From an uncultured Marinifilum sp. (GTDB lineage: Bacteria; Bacteroidota; Bacteroidia; Bacteroidales; Marinifilaceae): DNA of 64,000 bases. The notes below the pieces were generated by a model. The model made no database searches, was not told the DNA's origin, and saw only the letters and a program-made list of their open reading frames with translations. A program made the translations under genes and the position numbers. Below, one piece after another: positions 35,568-44,715 of this stretch; position 1 is the stretch's first letter; every line of letters starts with the position of its first letter. The stretch covers positions 4,018,923-4,082,922 of the forward strand of contig NZ_OY781918.1 of assembly GCF_963677195.1 (NCBI RefSeq). The letters run 5' to 3'.

Positions 35568-36143
35568 ATGAGTATCGAAAAAGAATTACATGCACGTAGC
35601 GGTTCAATTTGTGAACTATGTGGCGCCTCAGAAAATTTAAAAGCATACGAAGTAGCTCCATCAAACAAAACAGCAGATCAGAACATATTGATTTGTGAAA
35701 CTTGCCTTAAGCAAATAGAAGATACCGATAAAGTAAACGTAAACCACTGGCGCTGTTTAAACGACAGCATGTGGAGTACTGTGCCTGCCGTTCAGGTAAT
35801 GGCATGGAGAATGCTTAATCGTCTTCGTGCCGAAGGATGGCCTCAGGACTTACTTGACATGCTTTATCTTGACGAAGAAACCATGGCATGGGCTCAGGCT
35901 ACTGGAGAAGGTGAAGAAGATGAAGACACAGTAAAACACCTTGACAGCAATGGTGTAGAATTACAAGCTGGCGATAATGTTGTATTAATTAAAGATCTTA
36001 AAGTTTCCGGTGCAGGATTCACCGCAAAGCGTGGTACTGCCGTTCGTCGTATTTCTTTAGTACACGATAATGCCGAACATATCGAAGGACGTGTTGAAGG
36101 ACAGCACATTGTAATTCTTACAAAATATGTAAAGAAAATGTAA
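35568..36143 (+). CDS. PhnA domain protein (zinc-ribbon)
   Basis: 191 residues. The N-terminal zinc ribbon uses Cys15/Cys18 (CELC) and Cys43/Cys46 (CETC). A helical middle (about 55-115) follows. The C-terminal about 60 residues are the PhnA/YjdM beta domain (LDSNGVELQAGDNVVLIKDLKV to IVILTKYVKKM). Despite the name, the family has no proven role in phosphonate use, and no phosphonate genes are here. It has its own strong promoter and terminator, so it is a single-gene unit. Confidence 0.88.
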   Translation: MSIEKELHARSGSICELCGASENLKAYEVAPSNKTADQNILICETCLKQIEDTDKVNVNHWRCLNDSMWSTVPAVQVMAWRMLNRLRAEGWPQDLLDMLYLDEETMAWAQATGEGEEDEDTVKHLDSNGVELQAGDNVVLIKDLKVSGAGFTAKRGTAVRRISLVHDNAEHIEGRVEGQHIVILTKYVKKM

Positions 36144-36174
36144 ATAAAAACAAGTTTACCTGCTTGTTTAACAC

Positions 36175-36208
36175 GAACAGAGACCCTCATTGGGTTTCTG
36201 TTTTTTTA
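36175..36208. terminator. Terminator after the PhnA-like gene
   Basis: ACAGAGACCC (36177-36186) and GGGTTTCTGT (36192-36201) with one wobble, then a run of seven T. It abuts the stop of the convergent gene. Confidence 0.8.
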
Positions 36209-36613
36209 TTCAACTTTTCGAATCGATATCCAGTATTTTTTCAAAACACTAATACTTAACACACAAAACAAAATCAAAAATATCAAAATTACAGAAAGAG
36301 CAATTTTCATTACCTCCCCTCCAATATTATTAAAAAGTAAAACTGCCAAAATTGGTATTAGAGCAGTTAAAAAAGGCAGATAAGCATTAAAAAAAACATT
36401 CCCTTGCACCTCCAAAACTTCACCATCCTTACACAAAGAAATCTCTTTACTCCCGCACCAGTTTATTTTCGCAAAAATTAACTCCGAACTTTTAAATTCA
36501 ATTTCTTTCTCTTCTCCATTTTTTAATTCAATAACTTTCTTTCCTCCAGCATAAACAGGATATGAAATTCTTTTGTTGACTTTCTCCTGAGGTCGTTTTA
36601 TTATTATTCTCAT
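36206..36613 (-). CDS. Small membrane protein of unknown function
   Basis: 135 residues from the ATG at 36613. A start 17 codons further up (36664) is possible, but the conserved-looking beta domain begins exactly at MRIIIKRP and a purine-rich AAAGAAG lies before this ATG. Residues 1-65 look like a small beta domain (YPVYAGGKKVIELKNGEEKEIEF, KINWCGSKEI). Two hydrophobic segments follow, about 75-93 and 98-120 (YLPFLTALIPILAVLLF; IALSVILIFLILFCVLSI). No named family or catalytic motif. Single gene, convergent with the PhnA-like gene. Confidence 0.65.
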   Translation of the reverse strand: MRIIIKRPQEKVNKRISYPVYAGGKKVIELKNGEEKEIEFKSSELIFAKINWCGSKEISLCKDGEVLEVQGNVFFNAYLPFLTALIPILAVLLFNNIGGEVMKIALSVILIFLILFCVLSISVLKKYWISIRKVE

Positions 36614-36821
36614 AAAATGATCTTCTTTTTTAGATAACAATAAACTTATTAATTTTTTAGACAAATCAATAAAACAAAATTTATTTTTCTACGTATCTTT
36701 TATAGATCTTTAAAAAATCCATTATAAATTTAACTTCGACAACTTATTACTTAAATTTATTTTGTTTTACTTAGCAAATAACTATATAAAGTTAAGTAAA
36801 ATCATTTAAAAAACTATCTAT

Positions 36822-38150
36822 ATGAATATTACAATTATTGGTACAGGTTACGTTGGACTCGTTTCAGGAACCTGTTTCGCCGAAACGGGCATAAACGTTA
36901 CCTGCGTAGACGTAGATCAGACTAAAATTGACAAACTTAATAAAGGAATAATCCCTATTTATGAGCCTGGACTTACTCCAATGGTAACAAGTAATATGGA
37001 AAAAGGCAGGTTATTTTTCTCAACAAGCTTAAAAGATAGCATTACCGAAGCAGATGCTGTTTTTATAGCTGTTGGTACACCTCCTGACGAAGATGGTAGT
37101 GCTGATTTAAAATACGTATTAGGTGTTGCTAAAGAAATAGGAAAACATGCCAATCATTATATGGTTATTGTAACCAAAAGCACAGTACCTATAGGAACAG
37201 CAAAAAAAGTTAAAGCAGCCATACAAGAAGAACTAGACAAAAGAAATTCCGATTTAAATTTTGATGTTGCTTCGAACCCCGAATTTTTAAAAGAAGGTGC
37301 CGCCATAAGCGACTTTTTAAAGCCAGACCGTGTTGTTATAGGGACAGAATCGGAAAAAGCACAAAAAGTAATGCGAAAACTTTACAAACCTTTTTTAATG
37401 AATAACCACCCGGTTATTTTTATGGACATCCCATCGGCCGAGATGACTAAATACGCAGCCAATTCCATGCTTGCCACAAAAATATCATTTATGAATGACA
37501 TTGCCAACCTTTGCGAAATTGTTGGGGCCGATGTTAATAATGTAAGAAAAGGGATTGGCTCGGATAGCAGGATTGGACATAAATTTATCTACCCAGGAAC
37601 AGGCTATGGAGGCTCCTGTTTTCCTAAAGATGTTCAGGCCTTAGTAAAAACTTCGGAGCAAAACGGTCATCCTTTAGAAATTTTACAATCGGTTGAAAAT
37701 GTAAACAATAGACAAAAAAGTGTTCTATACAATAAAATGATGAAGCATTTCGATGGCAATTTAAAAGGGAAAAAAATTGCAATATGGGGACTTTCATTTA
37801 AGCCAAATACCGATGATATGAGAGAAGCTCCGGCTTTGGTTATTATAGATAAATTAGTAAAAGAAGGAGCAGAAATATCAGCATACGACCCTATTGCTAT
37901 GGAAGAATGTGAAAGAAAAATTGGCAATACAGTTAATTATGCAAAAGACCAATACGAGGCCTTAATCGATGCCGATGCCTTAGTAGTAGTTACCGAATGG
38001 AACGAATTTAAAGTACCTAACTTTAGAGTAATGGAAAAACTTCTGAAAAACAAACTTATTTTCGACGGAAGAAATATTTACGACCCTGAAGAATTAAAAG
38101 AAAATGAATACGTTTACTATTCAATAGGTCGCGCTCCTATTCATTCTTAA
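36822..38150 (+). CDS. ugd: UDP-glucose 6-dehydrogenase
   Basis: 442 residues. The N-terminal Rossmann domain starts ITIIGTGYVGLVSGTCFAE. The catalytic Cys is in YGGSCFPKDV (near 264). The C-terminal domain has KKIAIWGLSFKPNTDDMREAP. It oxidises UDP-glucose to UDP-glucuronate with two NAD+. Related UDP-ManNAc dehydrogenases share the fold, but the next gene uses UDP-glucuronate, supporting this assignment. First gene of the nucleotide-sugar block. Confidence 0.92.
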   Translation: MNITIIGTGYVGLVSGTCFAETGINVTCVDVDQTKIDKLNKGIIPIYEPGLTPMVTSNMEKGRLFFSTSLKDSITEADAVFIAVGTPPDEDGSADLKYVLGVAKEIGKHANHYMVIVTKSTVPIGTAKKVKAAIQEELDKRNSDLNFDVASNPEFLKEGAAISDFLKPDRVVIGTESEKAQKVMRKLYKPFLMNNHPVIFMDIPSAEMTKYAANSMLATKISFMNDIANLCEIVGADVNNVRKGIGSDSRIGHKFIYPGTGYGGSCFPKDVQALVKTSEQNGHPLEILQSVENVNNRQKSVLYNKMMKHFDGNLKGKKIAIWGLSFKPNTDDMREAPALVIIDKLVKEGAEISAYDPIAMEECERKIGNTVNYAKDQYEALIDADALVVVTEWNEFKVPNFRVMEKLLKNKLIFDGRNIYDPEELKENEYVYYSIGRAPIHS

Positions 38151-38183
38151 GCATCTTAAAAAAATAAAATAAATTAACTACCT

Positions 38184-38213
38184 ATTCCTCCTGCTTTTAT
38201 TCAGGAGGAATTT
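38184..38213 (+). terminator. Hairpin between ugd and the UDP-glucuronate decarboxylase gene
   Basis: ATTCCTCCTG (38184-38193) and CAGGAGGAAT (38202-38211) pair perfectly around 8 bases. It could terminate, but has only a short T-run. The right arm carries AGGAGG, 19 bases before the next ATG, so it may instead affect translation. Confidence 0.5.
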
Positions 38214-38228
38214 CATAAGCATACATAT

Positions 38229-39173
38229 ATGAAAAGAGTTTTAGTGACAGGAGGTGCTGGCTTTATCGGTTCTCACCTTTGCGAAAGGTTATTAAATGAA
38301 GGAAACGATGTTATCTGCATGGATAACTATTTTACAGGATCAAAATCAAATATTGCTCACCTTATAGATAATCATTACTTTGAATTGGTTCGCCATGATG
38401 TAACAGCTCCATATTTTGCCGAAGTAGACGAAATATACAATTTAGCTTGTCCTGCATCACCAGTACACTATCAATACAATCCCATTAAAACTATTAAAAC
38501 TTCGGTAATGGGTGCTATTAACATGTTAGGATTAGCCAAACGAATTAATGCTAGAATTTTGCAAGCCTCCACTAGTGAAGTTTATGGAGACCCTAACATA
38601 CACCCTCAAACAGAAGATTATTGGGGAAATGTAAATCCAATTGGAATAAGATCATGCTACGACGAAGGAAAACGTTGTGCCGAAACTCTTTTCATGGATT
38701 ATCACAATCAGAACAATGTAGACATCAAAATTATTCGAATATTTAACACCTATGGACCCAACATGAATCCAGATGACGGCAGAGTTGTCTCCAACTTTAT
38801 TGTACAGGCTCTAAGTAATGAAGACATCACAATTTTTGGTGACGGATTACAAACACGAAGCTTTCAGTACGTCGATGATTTAGTAGAGGGAATGTCGAGA
38901 ATGATGACGACTAAAAAATCATTTACAGGTCCAGTAAATATTGGAAATCCTAATGAATTTACTATCATGGAATTGGCTCAAAAAGTAATCGAATTAACCA
39001 ACTCAAAATCAAAAATCATTAAGCTAGCTCTTCCAAAAGACGATCCAACTCAAAGGCAACCAAACATTAGTTTAGCCAAAAAAGAATTAAACAATTGGGA
39101 ACCTAAAATACAATTAGAAGAAGGCTTATTAAAAACAATTAAATATTTCGACACTTTACTTTCAAAAAAATAA
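38229..39173 (+). CDS. UDP-glucuronate decarboxylase (UDP-xylose synthase)
   Basis: 314 residues, short-chain dehydrogenase fold. NAD site VLVTGGAGFIGSHLCERL, catalytic STSEVYGDP (Ser/Thr) and SCYDEGKRCAETL (Tyr-x3-Lys), plus NTYGPNMNPDDGRVVSNFI. The YDEGKR and ACPASPVHYQ segments are typical of UXS rather than dTDP-glucose dehydratase. It converts UDP-glucuronate, the product of the upstream gene, to UDP-xylose. Transcription may be partly separate from ugd, given the hairpin between them. Confidence 0.92.
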   Translation: MKRVLVTGGAGFIGSHLCERLLNEGNDVICMDNYFTGSKSNIAHLIDNHYFELVRHDVTAPYFAEVDEIYNLACPASPVHYQYNPIKTIKTSVMGAINMLGLAKRINARILQASTSEVYGDPNIHPQTEDYWGNVNPIGIRSCYDEGKRCAETLFMDYHNQNNVDIKIIRIFNTYGPNMNPDDGRVVSNFIVQALSNEDITIFGDGLQTRSFQYVDDLVEGMSRMMTTKKSFTGPVNIGNPNEFTIMELAQKVIELTNSKSKIIKLALPKDDPTQRQPNISLAKKELNNWEPKIQLEEGLLKTIKYFDTLLSKK

Positions 39174-39198
39174 AATACACACAAAAGATTATGAATAG

Positions 39199-39225
39199 AG
39201 GACTTATTATTAACATATAAGTCCT
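39199..39225 (+). terminator. Possible terminator between UXS and rmlA
   Basis: AGGACTTAT and ATAAGTCCT form a 9-bp perfect stem. The following region is T-rich but not a clean run. Confidence 0.5.
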
Positions 39226-39359
39226 TTAATCTACTTATTTTATATTTATTGATATCCATTCTGACGAAAACACTCAAAACTACTGCCTAAAACAACATAA
39301 GACGAGCAAATCAGAAATATCAATTTTTGAATCTTATAACACAAACTAAATTTTTACCG

Positions 39360-40238
39360 ATGAAAGGAATCATATTAGCAGGAGGCTCCGGCACCAGATT
39401 ATATCCCATCACAAAAAGTATCTCTAAACAAATCATACCAGTTTACGATAAACCTATGATTTATTATCCCCTATCAGTATTAATGCTGACAGGAATTCGA
39501 GAAATACTTATTATTTCTACCCCAAAAGATTTGCCTCTTTACAAAGATCTTTTAGGAGATGGTAAACAATTGGGAATAGAAATTTCTTATGCCGAACAAG
39601 CTTCTCCTGACGGCTTAGCTCAAGCATTTATTATTGGTGAAGAATTTATCGGAGACAGTCCGGTTTGTATGATTTTGGGAGACAACCTATACTATGGATA
39701 CGAATTTAGCAAACAATTAGAAGAATCGGCAAAATTAACTGAAGGAGCCTTAGTATTTGGCTATCATGTTACCGACCCTGAAAGATATGGAGTTGCAGAA
39801 TTCGATGAAAATGGATTGGTTAAAAGCATAGAAGAAAAACCGGAAAATCCTAAATCAAATTATGCCGTTACAGGACTTTATTTTTACGACAACTCTGTTG
39901 TAGAAAAAGCAAAAGCATTAAAACCATCAAAACGAGGAGAACTCGAAATAACCGACCTAAATCGTATTTACCTTAACGAAAATAAGCTTAGCCTTAAAGT
40001 TTTAGGAAGAGGAATGGCATGGTTAGACACCGGCACTCATGAAAGTATGTTACAAGCATCAAATTTTATAGCAACAATAGAGCAGCGCCAAGGTCTAAAA
40101 GTTGCTTGTTTAGAAGAAATTGCATACCGAAATAATTTTATCGATAGAAATCAACTCTTTAAGCTTGCAGAACCATTATTGAAAAATCAATATGGAAAAT
40201 ATTTGTTGAGAATTGCAAACGAAGATAACAACCAATAA
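39360..40238 (+). CDS. rmlA: Glucose-1-phosphate thymidylyltransferase
   Basis: 292 residues from ATG 39360, directly before the conserved MKGIILAGGSGTRLYP; a TTG at 39327 would add an atypical extension. Nucleotidyltransferase motifs include the GGSGTRLYP signature, ILGDNLYYG and EEKPENPKSNYAVTGLYFYD. It makes dTDP-glucose from dTTP and glucose-1-phosphate, the first step to dTDP-rhamnose. It is followed by rmlC (9-bp gap) and rmlD (9-bp gap). Confidence 0.95.
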   Translation: MKGIILAGGSGTRLYPITKSISKQIIPVYDKPMIYYPLSVLMLTGIREILIISTPKDLPLYKDLLGDGKQLGIEISYAEQASPDGLAQAFIIGEEFIGDSPVCMILGDNLYYGYEFSKQLEESAKLTEGALVFGYHVTDPERYGVAEFDENGLVKSIEEKPENPKSNYAVTGLYFYDNSVVEKAKALKPSKRGELEITDLNRIYLNENKLSLKVLGRGMAWLDTGTHESMLQASNFIATIEQRQGLKVACLEEIAYRNNFIDRNQLFKLAEPLLKNQYGKYLLRIANEDNNQ

Positions 40239-40247
40239 CACCATATA

Positions 40248-40808
40248 ATGGAAATTATTAAAACCGACATTCCCGACCTTTTAATTATAAAGCCTAAAGT
40301 TTTCGAAGATGAAAGAGGCTATTTTTTCGAAAGTTATAACGAAAATGCATTTAAAAAACACGGACTCAATTACAATTTTGTTCAAGATAACGAATCAAAA
40401 TCTGGATACGGAGTAATTAGAGGCCTGCATTACCAACTGGCACCTTACTCGCAAACCAAACTAGTTCGGGTTATACAAGGAAAAGTATTTGATGTCGCCG
40501 TTGACTTAAGACAAGACTCTCCCACTTATGGTAAATGGAGCGGGATAGAATTATCTGCCGAAAACAAAATACAATTTTTAATCCCAAAGGGTTTTGCTCA
40601 CGGCTTTTCTGTACTAAGCGAAAAAGCCACATTTGTATACAAATGCGACAATCTTTATAATCAGGAAGCTGAACGAGGACTTAACTTTAACGATCCTTTC
40701 TTAAATATCGACTGGTTAATTGAACCCGAAAAAGCAATAATATCACCTAAAGATAAGGTTCTTCCAAACTTTATGGAAGCCGAAAAGAATTTCAAATTTG
40801 GAAAATAG
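40248..40808 (+). CDS. rmlC: dTDP-4-dehydrorhamnose 3,5-epimerase
   Basis: 186 residues, a cupin of normal length. Diagnostic segments are KPKVFEDERGYFFESY, RGLHYQLAPYSQTKLVRV (active-site His), VFDVAVDLRQDSPTYGKW and PKGFAHGFSVLS. It epimerises C3 and C5 of the 4-keto intermediate. Middle gene of rmlA-rmlC-rmlD. Confidence 0.95.
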   Translation: MEIIKTDIPDLLIIKPKVFEDERGYFFESYNENAFKKHGLNYNFVQDNESKSGYGVIRGLHYQLAPYSQTKLVRVIQGKVFDVAVDLRQDSPTYGKWSGIELSAENKIQFLIPKGFAHGFSVLSEKATFVYKCDNLYNQEAERGLNFNDPFLNIDWLIEPEKAIISPKDKVLPNFMEAEKNFKFGK

Positions 40809-40817
40809 CATTAATTT

Positions 40818-41690
40818 ATGGCAAATATTTTAGTTACCGGAAGCAATGGACAATTAGGAAGTGAAATACGAGAATTAGCTAACAAAACAGTCGGCCTTAA
40901 TTTTACTTTTACTGATATAAAAGAACTGGACATAACATCACCTGAGGCACTTTCTAAATTTGTAAAAGACAAAAACTTCAGTTACCTGATTAATTGCGCA
41001 GCCTACACAAATGTTGATAAAGCAGAAGAAGATAAAGATACAGCTAGATTAATTAATGCAACCGCCGTTAAAAACCTTGCTCAATTATCTATCGATAATA
41101 ATATTATACCAATACATATTTCCACAGATTATGTATTTTCTGGCGAAGGATTTAAACCTTACACAGAAAATGAATCGACCGAACCACAAGGAATTTACGG
41201 CAAAACAAAATTCGAAGGAGAGGAATTACTAAGAAATATCTGCCAAAAGCATATTATTATTCGAACATCCTGGCTATATTCTCCTTTCGGAAAAAACTTT
41301 CTTAAAACAATGCTCAACCTAGGCCGGGACAAAACAGAATTAGGAGTAATTGTTGATCAAATAGGTACTCCTACCTATGCCCACGATTTGGCTTTTAGTA
41401 TTCTTAAAATCATTAAAAATATCGATAAAAATAAAGACTTTAAAGACTATGGAACCTACCATTACTCAAACGAAGGAGTCTGTAGTTGGTTCGATTTTGC
41501 AAGTGAAATACAAATAGCAGCAAATAATAATTGTAAAATAAATACAATCGAAAGTAAAGATTTTAAGTGCTTAGCGAAAAGACCTCACTACAGTGTCTTG
41601 AATAAATCAAAAATTAAACATATTTTTGATCTCGATATTCCACATTGGAGGGTAAGGATATCTCATTGTATAAATCGAATAAAAAGTTAA
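40818..41690 (+). CDS. rmlD: dTDP-4-dehydrorhamnose reductase
   Basis: 290 residues, SDR fold. NADPH site ILVTGSNGQLGSEIRE, the AAYTNVDKAEEDKDTA segment, STDYVFSG and the catalytic YGKTKFEGEE (Tyr/Lys). It performs the last reduction to dTDP-L-rhamnose. The dehydratase gene (rmlB) that should act between rmlA and rmlC is not in this cluster; the SDR at 38229 reads as a UDP-glucuronate decarboxylase. Confidence 0.93.
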   Translation: MANILVTGSNGQLGSEIRELANKTVGLNFTFTDIKELDITSPEALSKFVKDKNFSYLINCAAYTNVDKAEEDKDTARLINATAVKNLAQLSIDNNIIPIHISTDYVFSGEGFKPYTENESTEPQGIYGKTKFEGEELLRNICQKHIIIRTSWLYSPFGKNFLKTMLNLGRDKTELGVIVDQIGTPTYAHDLAFSILKIIKNIDKNKDFKDYGTYHYSNEGVCSWFDFASEIQIAANNNCKINTIESKDFKCLAKRPHYSVLNKSKIKHIFDLDIPHWRVRISHCINRIKS

Positions 41691-41711
41691 CTAAAAGAAA
41701 CCTTTTCGGAC

Positions 41712-43454
41712 ATGAACAAATCGGAAATTTTAGAAAGTGTTATTGAAAAAGCCAACTCTTGGCTAGAGGGGAATTATGATGAGGCAACTAAAAATGCCGT
41801 AAAATCGCTGCTTAAGCAGGATGATCAGACCAATTTAATTGATTCTTTTTATAAAGATTTAGAATTTGGTACCGGTGGACTTAGAGGTAAAATGGGACCA
41901 GGAACCAATAGAATGAACATTTATACTGTTGGTGCTGCTACTCAGGGCTTGGCAAACTATTTAAACAAATCGTTCCCAGGCGAAGAAATTTCCATTTGCA
42001 TTGGATATGACTGTAGAAATAACAGCAAACTATTTTCAGATACAGTAGCTAATATTTTCTCAGCCAATGGAATTAAAGCATATATCTTTGACGATTTACG
42101 CCCAACTCCCGAAATGTCTTTTGCAATTCGTCATTTGGGTTGCAAGTCTGGTGTTATTATTACAGCATCGCATAATCCAAAAGAATACAATGGTTATAAA
42201 GCATATTGGGAAGATGGATCTCAATTGGTACCCCCACACGACAAAAATGTAATTGCCGAAGTAAAAGCTGTTAAGGTTGAGGATATCAAATTCGAAGGTA
42301 ATCCTAATTTAATTGAAGTACTGGGCGAGGATATGGATAAACTATATCTGGATACGGTTAAAACGTTAACATTATCGCCAGAAGCAATTAAAAACCAGAA
42401 AAATCTTAAAATTGTATTTACACCACTACACGGAACAACCGTTAAGCTAGTTCCCGACTCTCTTGCCAATTTCGGATTCGAAAATGTAATTCACATTCCT
42501 GAGCAAGATGTTGTTGACGGAAATTTTCCAACTGTATGGTCTGCAAATCCTGAAGAGCCAGAAGCTCTAAAAATGGCTGTTGATAAAGCCGAAGAGGTTG
42601 ATGCCGATTTGGTAATGGCATGCGATCCTGATGGTGATAGATTGGGAATATCTGTTAAAAATGATAAAGGAGAATGGGAAATTATTAACGGTAACCAAAC
42701 TGCTCTCATTTTTACTTATTATCTAATTAAGCGTAAAAAAGAATTAGGCCTTCTTACAGGTAACGATTACGTTGTTAAGACAATTGTAACAACCGAGTTA
42801 TTTAAAGATGTAGCTGAAAAAAATAATGTACAATGTTTCGATGCCTACACCGGATTTAAATGGATTGCAGATGTAATGCGTAAAAATCCTGAGAAAAATT
42901 ATGTAGGTGGTGGCGAAGAGTCGTTCGGATATATGCCTGGCGATTTTACCCGCGATAAAGATGCTGTATCGGCTTGCAGTGTTATGGCTGAAATAGCTGC
43001 ATGGGCTAAAGATCAAAATAAAAATCTTTTTGATATCCTTAAAGAAATTTATATCGAATACGGATTCTCGAAAGAAAAAATGATTTATATCGTGCGTGAA
43101 GGTCTGCAAGGATCTCAGGAAATTGACCAAATGATGCACGATTACCGAAACAATACTCCTAAAGAAATTAATGGCTCTAAAATGATTTTGGTAAAAGATT
43201 ATACCACTAGAAAAGCCACTAATCCAATTACAGGAGAAGCTACAGATCTTGATTTTGAAACTACAGCAAATGTACTTCAGTTCTATCTTGAAGACGGAAC
43301 AAAAATATCTGTACGTCCTTCGGGAACAGAACCAAAAATTAAATTTTATTTCGAAGTTCGTGAAACTTTAAGTTGTGTAACAGAATTTTATGCAACCGAA
43401 GAAAAGGCCAATAAAAAAATTGAAGGAATCATTAATTCTTTGAAATTAAACTAA
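41712..43454 (+). CDS. Phospho-sugar mutase (phosphoglucomutase/phosphomannomutase)
   Basis: 580 residues, the long alpha-D-phosphohexomutase form. Phosphoserine loop TASHNPKEYNGYK, metal-binding loop DPDGDRLG, sugar-binding GGGEESFGY, and C-terminal phosphate-binding RPSGTEPKIKFY. It interconverts hexose-6-phosphate and hexose-1-phosphate. Its product glucose-1-phosphate feeds both rmlA and UDP-glucose synthesis, fitting its place 21 bp behind rmlD. Gluco- versus manno-specificity is not decidable here. Confidence 0.93.
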   Translation: MNKSEILESVIEKANSWLEGNYDEATKNAVKSLLKQDDQTNLIDSFYKDLEFGTGGLRGKMGPGTNRMNIYTVGAATQGLANYLNKSFPGEEISICIGYDCRNNSKLFSDTVANIFSANGIKAYIFDDLRPTPEMSFAIRHLGCKSGVIITASHNPKEYNGYKAYWEDGSQLVPPHDKNVIAEVKAVKVEDIKFEGNPNLIEVLGEDMDKLYLDTVKTLTLSPEAIKNQKNLKIVFTPLHGTTVKLVPDSLANFGFENVIHIPEQDVVDGNFPTVWSANPEEPEALKMAVDKAEEVDADLVMACDPDGDRLGISVKNDKGEWEIINGNQTALIFTYYLIKRKKELGLLTGNDYVVKTIVTTELFKDVAEKNNVQCFDAYTGFKWIADVMRKNPEKNYVGGGEESFGYMPGDFTRDKDAVSACSVMAEIAAWAKDQNKNLFDILKEIYIEYGFSKEKMIYIVREGLQGSQEIDQMMHDYRNNTPKEINGSKMILVKDYTTRKATNPITGEATDLDFETTANVLQFYLEDGTKISVRPSGTEPKIKFYFEVRETLSCVTEFYATEEKANKKIEGIINSLKLN

Positions 43455-43459
43455 TAAAT

Positions 43460-43488
43460 ATAGGGTAGCCTATGCTACCCTATGCTTT
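43460..43488 (+). terminator. Terminator after the mutase gene
   Basis: ATAGGGTAGC (43460-43469) and GCTACCCTAT (43474-43483) form a perfect 10-bp stem with a 4-base loop, followed by a T-run within a few bases. Confidence 0.75.
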
Positions 43489-43494
43489 TTACTT

Positions 43495-44715
43495 ATGGAA
43501 ACTACAAGAACCATTCTATCTGTTGATGACTCTCCAATTAACAATAAATTGATTGAGGCATATTTTAGACGTGATTATAATGTAATATCGAAGGAAAGCG
43601 GACAGCAAGCACTCAATTGGCTGGAAGATAATATTCCTGATGTGATATTATTGGATATCATGATGCCTTTTATGGATGGTATTGAAGTTTTAGAACACAT
43701 TCAGGCCAGCGAAAGATTACGAGAAATTCCCGTAATTATGGTTACTGCAAAAACCGAAATGGAAAGCATTAAAGCTACTCTTAGTATGGGAGCTCAGGAT
43801 TACGTAAAAAAGCCAATCGATTTTACCGAGCTGCAAACCAAAGTACTTATCGCATTCCAAATTAATGAACAAAAGCAGGAAATTAGCAAGTATAAATCAT
43901 ACTACGATATTCATCAGGGTATGATTCACGCCCAAAGAATTCAAAGATCGATTCTTCCCGATTCTGAGCATTTTAGAAGGTTATATCCAAAATCATTTAT
44001 CATTAACCTACCTAAACACGTTATAGGTGGAGATTTTTATTGGATACAACAAAGCTATCACAAAAAAAGCATTGGATTGTTCGATTGTACCGGACATGGA
44101 GTGCCTGCAGCGATGCTTACGGTTATGGGTCAAATGGAACTTCACACCTTATCTCAAAATGGAAATGAAGTTAATGCAGAACAGGTTTTCCCACTTTTAA
44201 GCAGAAAATTTAGTCAAATTTTAAATACTTCTGGCGATACCTATACACAATACGACGGTATGGATGGCGTATTTTGCTCTATTTATTCACAAGATAACAT
44301 TCTAGAATTTGTTGGCGCAAAACGATCTCTTGTAATTATTCGCAAAAACAATACTCAGCTTATTGTAGATAATCAAGATTATGAAGCTAGAATGTCTGAT
44401 TCTGACTTCTCCCTATTCGAAATTCAAGGAGATAGAAACTCCATTGGAAAAGAATCTGAATTTGTTGAGTTTTCAAGTAAGAAAATAAAGATTCAGCAAG
44501 GAGACCGAATTTTTCTTTACAGCGATGGCATAACCGACCAACTAGGAGGCGATCAGCACAAAAGGTTAAAAAGAAAACAATTCTTTGAAAAATTATTGAA
44601 TATCCAAAGTAAATCTATCAACCTGCAAAAATCTGATATTTTTAACTGGTTGGAACAATGGAAACAAAACAATGAACAAACCGACGATATTTTAATGATA
44701 GGAATAGAATTCTAG
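43495..44715 (+). CDS. Response-regulator receiver fused to PP2C-type (SpoIIE/RsbU) serine phosphatase
   Basis: 406 residues. Intact receiver domain (1-125) with Asp54 in ILLDIMMP, acidic DD11-12 and KKPID Lys. After a helical linker the PP2C domain (about 180-406) shows its metal-binding signature residues in IGGDFYWI, FDCTGHGVPAAM, LYSDGITD and the final DDILMIGIE. Such proteins remove phosphate from SpoIIAA/STAS-like or SiaC-like proteins when the receiver is phosphorylated. The SiaBC pair (24083-25027) and the STAS protein (33020) are candidate partners in trans. Its TAG overlaps the helicase stop of the opposite strand at CTAG. Confidence 0.9.
   Translation: METTRTILSVDDSPINNKLIEAYFRRDYNVISKESGQQALNWLEDNIPDVILLDIMMPFMDGIEVLEHIQASERLREIPVIMVTAKTEMESIKATLSMGAQDYVKKPIDFTELQTKVLIAFQINEQKQEISKYKSYYDIHQGMIHAQRIQRSILPDSEHFRRLYPKSFIINLPKHVIGGDFYWIQQSYHKKSIGLFDCTGHGVPAAMLTVMGQMELHTLSQNGNEVNAEQVFPLLSRKFSQILNTSGDTYTQYDGMDGVFCSIYSQDNILEFVGAKRSLVIIRKNNTQLIVDNQDYEARMSDSDFSLFEIQGDRNSIGKESEFVEFSSKKIKIQQGDRIFLYSDGITDQLGGDQHKRLKRKQFFEKLLNIQSKSINLQKSDIFNWLEQWKQNNEQTDDILMIGIEF

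Noticed and set aside
38229..39173. dTDP-glucose 4,6-dehydratase (rmlB) for the SDR beside rmlA
   Set aside because: Sequence segments and length fit UDP-glucuronate decarboxylase, and ugd lies directly upstream.
39327..39359. TTG start for rmlA
   Set aside because: Adds residues before the universal MKGIILAGG start at 39360.
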